DNA of 64,000 nucleotides, taken from assembly GCF_002250625.1 (NCBI RefSeq), contig NZ_NMVQ01000043.1, forward strand, positions 1-64,000. Reading direction: 5' to 3'. The position numbers and the translations under genes were made by a program. The notes under the pieces are model-generated. The model searched no databases, was not told the DNA's origin, and saw nothing but the letters and a program-made list of their open reading frames with translations. Shown here piece by piece: positions 18,216 to 24,682 of the stretch. This DNA is from Enemella dayhoffiae. GTDB lineage: Bacteria; Actinomycetota; Actinomycetes; Propionibacteriales; Propionibacteriaceae. Within the stretch, counting starts at the first letter, position 1. Each line of letters opens with the position of its first letter.

Positions 18216-19072
18216 CGGGACCACCCCTCGCGGGCGAGGACCGGCTCCTCAGCCAGATCGAGGTCGGCTCGCAACATCATGGGGACGACCGCGCTCGCGG
18301 AGCGCTCGACGCAGATGACGACCGCGTCCCCCACGATCAGGGCCCGGTCGTCGACGAGCGGGCGGTTCCGGGCGTCGAAGGTGAGACGGGCGCTGAACAT
18401 GGCCGGGGCGCCCGGCTGCTGGTCCAGAAGCCCGGCCGACTCCTCGTCGAGCGTGGTCGCCTGCAGCAGCTCGTTGGCCGAGCTCACCTGCAGGCCGGAG
18501 TCCTCGAGCACCGCGTACAGCGGCGTCCGTGACAGGTCGGCGGGGTCAAGGAGCTGCGCGACCTCGTCGGGGACCAGCGAGGCCTGCAGCACCACCGGCT
18601 TGTCGTCGACGTAGCGCACGCGGGTCAACTCGTGGGCGGTCGGGCCGGGCAGGTGCATGCGCAGCTGCTCCATCGGCGAGACCGTCACCTGCTTCCAGCT
18701 CAGGAACTCCGTACGCAGCTGGCGGCCGGAGCGCTCGATCTGGCGGGAGAAGCTGCTGAGCGCCCCTGTGGCCAGCGCGAAGGGCGGGTGGCTGACGAAC
18801 GTGCCGCGCCCCTGCTTGGCGGTGATGAGGCCCTGGTCCGACAGCACCCGCAGGGCCTGGCGGATCGTCATCACGGTGACGCCGAAGGTCTGCGCGAGCT
18901 CCTTCTGCGAGGGCAGCGGCTGGCCGTCGGGGAGGTCGCCGTCGGTGATCGACATCGCGATCGCGCGGGCGATGGCGGTGTACTTGGGGGTGCCGTCGTC
19001 GCGGTCGAAGGCGACCCGCGTGGGCGACCACGGCGCGGTCCCGGCGCGGCCGGCGGGGTAGGGGGAGGTCAT
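18212..19072 (-). CDS. GntR-family regulator, HutC/UTRA type
   Basis: A 286-residue regulator. The winged helix (residues about 28-95) shows PKYTAIARAIAMSITDGDLP, LPSQKELAQTFGVTVMTIRQ and the wing LITAKQGRGTFVS. A C-terminal UTRA ligand-binding domain follows (LTRVRYVDDKPVVLQASLVP, ending with FDARNRPLVDDRALI). It is second in the operon, overlapping the lyase stop and the ATPase start by 4 nt each. It most likely binds the 18-bp palindrome at 19926-19943, so it would control its own operon, with the imported sugar or its phosphate as inducer. Confidence 0.9.
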   Translation of the reverse strand: MTSPYPAGRAGTAPWSPTRVAFDRDDGTPKYTAIARAIAMSITDGDLPDGQPLPSQKELAQTFGVTVMTIRQALRVLSDQGLITAKQGRGTFVSHPPFALATGALSSFSRQIERSGRQLRTEFLSWKQVTVSPMEQLRMHLPGPTAHELTRVRYVDDKPVVLQASLVPDEVAQLLDPADLSRTPLYAVLEDSGLQVSSANELLQATTLDEESAGLLDQQPGAPAMFSARLTFDARNRPLVDDRALIVGDAVVICVERSASAVVPMMLRADLDLAEEPVLAREGWSR

Positions 19073-19914
19073 CGGGCGTACCCCCCCACGGCTCCGCCGA
19101 CTCCTCCGCGGCGTACGGAATCTGCTCCCCGGTCAGCGAGGGCGGGGACCGCGGCCGCGACCTGTCGGCCCAGCTCGTCGGGCGACTCACCGGCGGCGGC
19201 CACCAGACGGGTGCCGATGATGGCGCCGTCGGCGCCGGCCCGCACCACGGTCCGCACCTCGTCAGGACCGCGTACGCCGAAGCCCACGAGGACCCGATAC
19301 GCCCGACCACCCATGGCGTCGTTCAGCTCGCCGAGGCGCTCGAGGGCCTTGTCGGCGTTGAACCGTCCCCCGGTGCGCAGATCTGCGGACTGCAGATAGA
19401 TGATCGGACGGTCGAGGTCGCACCCGCTGATGAGCCCGAGGTCTTCCTCGCGATAGAGGAAGAGCACCGAGTCGACACCGCCGGCGGACGCCTGCTGGGC
19501 CACGTCGAGCTGGTCGGCGAGCGAGTGCTCCGGGAGCAGCAGGGCGTCCGCGTCGCCCTCGACGAGGGAGTCGAGCAGTGCGGGGACGCCCCGCTCGTCG
19601 GCGGTGGCGCGGTAGGCGAGGGCGATGAGCGGGTCGGCGGGGTCGTGCCGCGCCGCCGCAGCCAGACGCAGGGCCGCCGGGACGTCGAGGCCCCACTGGG
19701 CCGCGTCGAGGCACGCACGCTGGATGACGGGTCCGTCGAGGTCGGGAACCGGTCCGGGGAGGCCGACCTCGAGGGCATCCAGACCCGCGGTGAAGGCCGC
19801 CCGCGCGCTGGCCGTGAAAAGGTCCGGCGTCGGGTAGCCGGCGGGGAGATAACCGACCAGGACTCCGCGGGAGGCGGCCGCGGCCTGGTCCAAGCGTTCC
19901 TGCAACCGACCCAT
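19069..19914 (-). CDS. TrpA-like (tryptophan synthase alpha family) TIM-barrel lyase in a sugar operon
   Basis: A 281-residue protein of the tryptophan synthase alpha family. From the ATG at 19914 (ribosome site AGGAGG, 6 nt spacing) the family catalytic residues fall at E49 (LDALEVG) and D60 (PDLDGPVIQ), the same numbers as in enteric TrpA. Phosphate-binding loops resemble VGFGVRGPDEV and GADGAIIGTRLV. The TrpB-communication loop differs: FSDPLADG is replaced by GPVPDLDG, so D56 is Val. No trpB or other trp gene is nearby. It heads an operon with an FGGY kinase and a sugar ABC transporter. I infer a stand-alone retro-aldol lyase that splits a phosphorylated sugar-like compound, possibly releasing glyceraldehyde 3-phosphate. 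Family sure; function inferred. Confidence 0.8.
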   Translation of the reverse strand: MGRLQERLDQAAAASRGVLVGYLPAGYPTPDLFTASARAAFTAGLDALEVGLPGPVPDLDGPVIQRACLDAAQWGLDVPAALRLAAAARHDPADPLIALAYRATADERGVPALLDSLVEGDADALLLPEHSLADQLDVAQQASAGGVDSVLFLYREEDLGLISGCDLDRPIIYLQSADLRTGGRFNADKALERLGELNDAMGGRAYRVLVGFGVRGPDEVRTVVRAGADGAIIGTRLVAAAGESPDELGRQVAAAVPALADRGADSVRRGGVGGAVGGYAR

Positions 19915-19925
19915 GGAAACCCTCC

Positions 19926-19943
19926 TAGTCATCTAGATGACTA
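19926..19943. promoter_or_regulatory. Perfect 18-bp palindrome, candidate GntR operator
   Basis: TAGTCATCTAGATGACTA is its own reverse complement. It lies between the -10 box and the ribosome site of the first gene, covering the expected transcription start, so a bound repressor would block initiation. The TCTAGA centre fits HutC-subfamily operators. Confidence 0.75.
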
Positions 19944-19945
19944 CA

Positions 19946-19975
19946 ATCGTAAGAGGCCGCCCGCTCCCGCCGCAA
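19946..19975 (-). promoter_or_regulatory. Promoter of the TrpA-like/sugar operon
   Basis: On the minus strand TTGCGG (19975-19970) and TACGAT (19951-19946) are 18 bp apart, immediately upstream of the palindrome. The promoter lies between the degenerate tRNA copy and the first gene, so the island carries its own promoter. Confidence 0.65.
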
Positions 19976-19992
19976 GGGTCTTGGGAAATGCT

Positions 19993-20042
19993 CCTAACCC
20001 CTGCCTGCAAAGCAGGTGCGCTACCAATTGCGCCATAGCCCC
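19993..20042 (-). pseudogene. Degenerate 5' fragment of tRNA-Ala (second half of an attachment-site pair)
   Basis: About 50 nt match the 5' part of the tRNA-Ala gene at 13132-13204: acceptor 5' strand, D arm and anticodon stem are the same, with one change in the anticodon loop (TTTGCAA to TTTGCAG). One G of the variable region is missing and the T arm and 3' acceptor strand are replaced by unrelated sequence. It cannot form a tRNA. Same orientation as the intact gene, so the two form a direct repeat around the sugar operon. Confidence 0.85.
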
Positions 20043-20090
20043 ATCGACCCGTACGCCGGGCCGAGGATCATGCGTACCGGGAAGGCGAAA

Positions 20091-20117
20091 GGGGCGCCAC
20101 CGCGATGGTGACGCCCC
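20091..20117 (-). terminator. Terminator of the DUF805 gene
   Basis: A strong hairpin with arms GGGGCG-c-CACC and GGTG-a-CGCCCC around GCGAT lies 34 nt after the stop of the DUF805 gene, followed on the minus strand by a short TTTCG tract. Confidence 0.8.
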
Positions 20118-20140
20118 TTCGACTCGCTGCGCTCGCTCAG
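20116..20140. repeat. Dispersed repeat of the CTTCGAC...CTCAG family
   Basis: CCTTCGACTCGCTGCGCTCGCTCAG stands directly after the terminator stem. Related copies lie at 41680-41776 and inside the E2 gene at 62373-62397. All share a CTGAGC...TCGAAG core on one strand. Confidence 0.65.
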
Positions 20141-20150
20141 AGAGCGGGGA

Positions 20151-20945
20151 TCAGGCCTCGGAGACCGGCTGGGAACCGTCCGGGTTGTCGAAGCGGGCAC
20201 CTTCGGGCTTGGACTCCATGAACGCCATGATGAACGGCACGATGCCGAGGCTGATTAGGTTCAGCAGCACCAGATACCCGCTGAAGTTGGCGTCGTGCAG
20301 CCGGCGCACCCACGCGGAGTACATCGGAACGATGGTCGCCAAACCGATCAGACCGCTCAGCACCAGTCCGATGAAGTAAGTGGCCGGCAAAGCTCCGGTC
20401 CGCGGGTCGATGCCCGCGGCGCCCACCATCATCAGGATCACCGGAATGATCTGGAGCAGGAAGACGAACAGCACGGCGTACCAGTACTCCGAGCGCGAGG
20501 CGCGGCCGTAGAACTGCGCGTAGTTCTTGAAGAACAGCTTCACCGCGGTGCCGAAGCCGACGCTCGGACGGGCGCCACCGGCCGCGGCGGCACCGTAGGG
20601 CTGGGTCTCGGTGCCATAACCCTGCGAGCCGTAGGCCGCGCCCTGGTCGTAACCCTGCTGACCGTAACCCTGCTGGCCGTAGTCGCTGGCCGACGACTGA
20701 CCGTAGGCACCCTGCTGCTGGCCGTAGTCGCTGGCGGAGGGCTGACCGTACGCCTGCTGCTGACCGTAGTCACCAGTGGACTGCTGGCCGTAACCGCCCT
20801 GCTGCTGGCCGTAGCCGGCGTCCTGACCGTAACCGCCCTGCTGCCCGTAGCCGGCGCCCTGGCCGTAGTCGCCCTGGCCGCTCTGACCGTAGCCACCCTG
20901 GCCACCCTGACCGCTCTGACCGTAGTTGTTGTTGCCGTAACTCAT
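20151..20945 (-). CDS. DUF805 membrane protein with a YGQ-repeat disordered tail
   Basis: A 264-residue protein. Residues 1 to about 120 are low complexity, built from Tyr-Gly-Gln, Gly and Ser, with 13 YGQ units by my count. The rest is a DUF805 domain: [20 protein letters not shown], three or four hydrophobic helices, and [14 protein letters not shown]. It ends [17 protein letters not shown]. The ATG at 20945 has AGGGGAGA just upstream; the longer in-frame start at 21050 is untenable. A paralogue lies directly upstream. DUF805 proteins are small membrane proteins of unknown role. The tail resembles the prion-like repeats of eukaryotic FUS-type proteins in composition. Confidence 0.88.
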   Translation of the reverse strand: MSYGNNNYGQSGQGGQGGYGQSGQGDYGQGAGYGQQGGYGQDAGYGQQQGGYGQQSTGDYGQQQAYGQPSASDYGQQQGAYGQSSASDYGQQGYGQQGYDQGAAYGSQGYGTETQPYGAAAAGGARPSVGFGTAVKLFFKNYAQFYGRASRSEYWYAVLFVFLLQIIPVILMMVGAAGIDPRTGALPATYFIGLVLSGLIGLATIVPMYSAWVRRLHDANFSGYLVLLNLISLGIVPFIMAFMESKPEGARFDNPDGSQPVSEA

Positions 20946-21098
20946 TCTCTCCCCTTCGTTGAGTGGCAATGCCTCAGCGCTGACGAGCCTGCCGCATGGA
21001 TGGTTCCATTGCCACTCGATCGCCGTTGGCGCGGCCGAACTCTTAGCCAATCCTTCACTGCCGGGGGGTCAGTGCACCCACTGCCCGGCTGGCGGACG

Positions 21099-21812
21099 TC
21101 AGTCGACCGCCGGCTGCGTCCCGTCCGGGTTGTCGTATTTCACGCCCTCGGGCTTGGAGTCCATGCAGCACATCACCATCGGAGCGATCCAGCCGACGTA
21201 GGGGAACAGCGAGATCAGGTACATGAAGCCGGAGAAGCCGGCGTCGTGGAGTCGGCGTACCGTCAGCGACAGCAGCGGAACGAGCACCGCCAGATAACCC
21301 AACCCCATCACGATCAGGAGCAGCCCACCGGCCATGCCCGGGCCGTTCGAGTTGCCGCTGGCGACGGAGACCCCGATGAACATGCCCATGAAGACGGCGT
21401 ACACCACGAAGTTGGCCAGCTGCACCCACCAGAACTCCGAGCGCGAGGCCCGACCGTAGAAGTTGGCGTAGTTCTTGAACATCAGCTTGATCGCCTGGCC
21501 GAAGCCGACCGACGGCCGCGGCGGGTGTGCGGCGTCGTAGCCGTAGCTCGGGTAGCCGTAGGGCATGTGCTGCACCGCCGGCGGATAGCTGGGGGCGGCG
21601 TACGGGTCGTTGGTCACGTAACCGCTGGGTTCGTTGGCCGAACCCGGGTACGCCGAGCTGCCCGGGTAGGCCGAACCGCCCTGGTAGCCCTGGCCGTAGT
21701 CGTAACCGCCCTGACCGTAGGGGTCCTGGCCGTAACCGGACCCGCCCTGTCCGTAACCCTGTCCGTACGGATCCTGCCCCGAGGTGCCCGAACCGTAACC
21801 CTGGTAACTCAC
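21099..21812 (-). CDS. Second DUF805 membrane protein with a YGQ-rich tail
   Basis: A 237-residue paralogue of the next gene. The N-terminal about 95 residues are rich in Tyr, Gly, Gln, Ser and Pro (DPYGQGYGQGGSGYGQDPYG, AYPGSSAYPGSA). The DUF805 domain then has [20 protein letters not shown] and LTVRRLHDAGFSGFMYL, and ends CMDSKPEGVKYDNPDGTQP. I use the GTG at 21812, 5 nt after AGGAG; an in-frame GTG at 21818 overlaps that ribosome site. About 150 nt separate it from the downstream copy, so they may be separate units. Clearly a tandem duplication with a diverged tail. Confidence 0.87.
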   Translation of the reverse strand: MSYQGYGSGTSGQDPYGQGYGQGGSGYGQDPYGQGGYDYGQGYQGGSAYPGSSAYPGSANEPSGYVTNDPYAAPSYPPAVQHMPYGYPSYGYDAAHPPRPSVGFGQAIKLMFKNYANFYGRASRSEFWWVQLANFVVYAVFMGMFIGVSVASGNSNGPGMAGGLLLIVMGLGYLAVLVPLLSLTVRRLHDAGFSGFMYLISLFPYVGWIAPMVMCCMDSKPEGVKYDNPDGTQPAVD

Positions 21813-21939
21813 TACCACTCCTCATGTCTGCGACCTTGGTCCAGTTTTCCACGCCACCGGTCCGAGCCACGACTGAAACTGTCCGAGCGGGCCGCGCGGA
21901 CGCCGCTGAACGCTGGAACCCCGTCGTACTCTGGACGCC

Positions 21940-22359
21940 ATGTGGAGCCGCCGGGAGGTCATCGACTATTCGCTGCAGCGCCGGAACACGTTGTCCGCGC
22001 TGCGGCGACGCGTGCGTACGCTCACCCCGAACGACGCCTGCGACGCCGACCCGATGCTGATCCGGGCCGCCCTGCACCACGGTGAGGAGTCCACCGACTC
22101 CTGCCCCATCTGCACGCACACGCCGATGGTCCACCTGAACTATGTGTTCGGCGATCAACTCGGGCAATACTCCGGGCGGATCAAGAACACCCGTGAGCTC
22201 GAGGAGATGCAGTCCGAGTTCGGTGAGTTCAAGGTGTGCGTGGTCGAGGTGTGCACCGAGTGCGGATGGAACCACATGATCCAGTCCTACCTGCTCGGTG
22301 ACGGCGTACGCCGCCGCCCACCGCGCCGTCAGCAGACCGTCGAGGATATCTATGGCTGA
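21940..22359 (+). CDS. DUF5318 zinc-ribbon-like protein
   Basis: A 139-residue cytoplasmic protein with two CxxC pairs, CPICTHT near residue 55 and CTECGW near residue 106, likely a zinc site. The family is actinobacterial and usually sits just upstream of a penicillin-binding protein gene, as here. Its last 8 bases overlap the PBP start, so the two are coupled. TACTCT ends 7 nt before the ATG and no ribosome site is seen, suggesting leaderless transcription. Function unknown. Confidence 0.85.
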   Translation: MWSRREVIDYSLQRRNTLSALRRRVRTLTPNDACDADPMLIRAALHHGEESTDSCPICTHTPMVHLNYVFGDQLGQYSGRIKNTRELEEMQSEFGEFKVCVVEVCTECGWNHMIQSYLLGDGVRRRPPRRQQTVEDIYG

Positions 22360-24640
22360 ACCCGCCAAGCGCACGTCGAGTCGAGCGAAGGGCTCGAAGA
22401 AGCAGCGGGGCAGGTTCAAGGCCATCGCGCTGCGCACGCTCACCGTCCTGCTGATCGCCGGGCTGGTCACCGGAATCGCCGGTGTCGTGGGCGTCGCCTG
22501 GGCGTACCAGAGGACCGAGATCCCCGACCCGAACGCCGAGTTCCAGTCGAACACCTCTTATGTCTATTTCCGCGACGGCGAAACGCGGATGGGCAACTTC
22601 ATGATCCAGAACCGGCAGTCGATCGACTACGACAAGATGCCGGCCTCGATCAAGGATGCCGTGGTCGCGGCGGAGAACCGCACCTTCTGGACCGACCGCG
22701 GGATCTCCATCCCGGGCATGATCCGCGCCGCGTTCACCATTGCCAAGGGCGGTGAGATGCAGGGCGGCTCGACGATCACCCAGCAGTACATCAAGATCCT
22801 CTACCTGACCTCCGACCGCACCCTGACCCGGAAGTTCAAGGAGCTGTTCCTGGCGGTGAAACTCGGCCGCGAGGTGCCCAAGGAGCAGATCCTGCAGGGC
22901 TATCTGAACACCATCTATTTCGGCCGCGGCGCCTATGGCATCCAGTCCGCCAGCCGGGCATACTTCAACGTGAACGCCGACCAGCTCACCGTTCCCCAGG
23001 CCGCGGTGCTGGCCAGCGTGCTGAACAACCCGTCCGCACTCGACCCGAGCGACCCCGAGGACCACCAGCGCCTGCTCGACCGCTACCGCTACACGCTGCA
23101 GGGGATGGAGGAGATGGGCAAGCTGTCCGCCGCCCAGACCGTGGAGTTCTCCCAGAAGCTGCCGGACTTCCCCGAGATCCCGCTCAACCAGCGGTACGCC
23201 GGGTCGAACGGCTATCTGCTGAAGATGATCGAGCAGGAGTTGGCGGCCAAGGGGATGAGCCAGGCGCAGATCGCCGGCGGCGGGCTGAAGATCGTCACCA
23301 CCTTCGACACCGCCGCCCAGGACGCCGCGGTCGCCTCCGCGCAGAAGTACACCCAGCAGGCCGCCACCCGCGCCTCGAAGAAGCAGGACCCGAACCAGCT
23401 GCACGCGGCGATCGCCTCGGTGGACAACGCCAGCGGCGAGGTGCTCGCCCTCTATGGCGGCGCCGACTATCTGAAGAGCCAGCGGAACTGGGCGACCACC
23501 GCCCGCCAGACCGGGTCCACCTTCAAGGCGTTCGCGCTGGCCGCGGGGCTGCGTGATGGGTTCAACCTCTACAGCACCTTCGAGGGCGACACGTTCACGC
23601 CCAAGGGCGACTCGGTGCCCTCGCGCAACGAGTTCTCCCAGCAGTACGGTCCGGTGAACCTGATCGAGGCGACCGCCCAGTCGATCAACACCGCCTTCGT
23701 CGACCTGACCGTCCAGCTCAGCGACAAGGGCCGCAGCAACGGCCCCGAAAAGGTGCTCAAGGGCGCCGAGGACGCCGGCGCTCCGCGCGGCAGCGGCTGG
23801 GACCCGAACTCCAACCGGATCACCCTGGGCATCCCCGAGGTGAGCCCGCTGGCGATGGCGGGGGCGTACGCCACCTTCGCCAACGACGGCAAGCAGATCG
23901 CCCCGCACGTGGTGCGCGAGGTGTTCGACGACAAGGGCAACTCGATCTACAAGGCCGACACCACCGGCAAGCAGGCGTTCGACCAGGGGGTGGCGCGCGA
24001 TGTGACCTTCGCCCTGTCCAACGTGGTCGAGCAGGGCACGGGCCGCCAGGTCGCCACCCTCGACCGCCCGGTCGCGGGCAAGACCGGCACCGCCGGCGTA
24101 CGCGATGACGTCATCTCCTCCTGGTTCGTCGGCTACACCAAGCAGATCTCGACCGCGGTGATGTACGTCGCCGGCGATGCCGGCACCTCCGACCTCGACC
24201 CGTTCGCCCGACCGGGGGACCAGACCTTCTTCGGCGGCTCCTATCCAGCGATGACCTGGGCCGACTACATGAAGGTGGCGACCAAGGGGCAGAAGGTGCT
24301 CGACTTCCCCGACCCGGCCTTCGTCAACCGGAACAAGGCGCGCAACCCCGCCCCGACCAAGTCGACCAACCCGACCGCCCGGCCGACCCCGTCGGCCAGC
24401 GCCGCGCCGAGCACCCCACCGCCGACCTCCTCGGCACCGCCGACGACCCAGCCGCCGACGACCCAGCCACCGACGACGCAACCCCCCACGACCCAGCCGC
24501 CGAGCAGCCGGCCGCCAACGACGACCGGGCCTCCGCCGACCACCAGACCGCCGGCCACCGCACAGGCCACCCAGGGTGGGCCGGGTGGCCAGGGCGGTCA
24601 GGCCGGGCAGCAGACTGCGCCGCGAACCTCTTCCCCCTAG
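22352..24640 (+). CDS. Bifunctional class A penicillin-binding protein
   Basis: A 762-residue peptidoglycan synthase. After a basic cytoplasmic N-terminus there is one membrane anchor (TVLLIAGLVTGIAGVVGVAW). The GT51 transglycosylase domain has VVAAENRTFW with its catalytic Glu and GGSTITQQYIK. The transpeptidase domain has TGSTFKAF (Ser nucleophile), SIN and GKTGTAG. The C-terminal about 120 residues are a Pro/Thr/Ser tail with PPTTQ repeats, probably crossing the wall. I use the ATG at 22352 (MAEPAKR), which follows GAGGA; the longer frame from 22298 lies inside the DUF5318 gene. Confidence 0.93.
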   Translation: MAEPAKRTSSRAKGSKKQRGRFKAIALRTLTVLLIAGLVTGIAGVVGVAWAYQRTEIPDPNAEFQSNTSYVYFRDGETRMGNFMIQNRQSIDYDKMPASIKDAVVAAENRTFWTDRGISIPGMIRAAFTIAKGGEMQGGSTITQQYIKILYLTSDRTLTRKFKELFLAVKLGREVPKEQILQGYLNTIYFGRGAYGIQSASRAYFNVNADQLTVPQAAVLASVLNNPSALDPSDPEDHQRLLDRYRYTLQGMEEMGKLSAAQTVEFSQKLPDFPEIPLNQRYAGSNGYLLKMIEQELAAKGMSQAQIAGGGLKIVTTFDTAAQDAAVASAQKYTQQAATRASKKQDPNQLHAAIASVDNASGEVLALYGGADYLKSQRNWATTARQTGSTFKAFALAAGLRDGFNLYSTFEGDTFTPKGDSVPSRNEFSQQYGPVNLIEATAQSINTAFVDLTVQLSDKGRSNGPEKVLKGAEDAGAPRGSGWDPNSNRITLGIPEVSPLAMAGAYATFANDGKQIAPHVVREVFDDKGNSIYKADTTGKQAFDQGVARDVTFALSNVVEQGTGRQVATLDRPVAGKTGTAGVRDDVISSWFVGYTKQISTAVMYVAGDAGTSDLDPFARPGDQTFFGGSYPAMTWADYMKVATKGQKVLDFPDPAFVNRNKARNPAPTKSTNPTARPTPSASAAPSTPPPTSSAPPTTQPPTTQPPTTQPPTTQPPSSRPPTTTGPPPTTRPPATAQATQGGPGGQGGQAGQQTAPRTSSP

Positions 24641-24682
24641 GCTGGCCACCGCACGTGCAGGTGACCGGCTGAAAGGAGCGGT

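Noticed and set aside
20540-20945. Repeat array in the DUF805 gene as a possible recombination hotspot element
   Set aside because: The repetition is explained by YGQ codons; I keep the protein-level observation but not a separate DNA element.
24400-24540. ACGACCCAGCCGCCG-like tandem repeat
   Set aside because: This is the Pro/Thr-rich tail of the penicillin-binding protein, a normal feature of such proteins.
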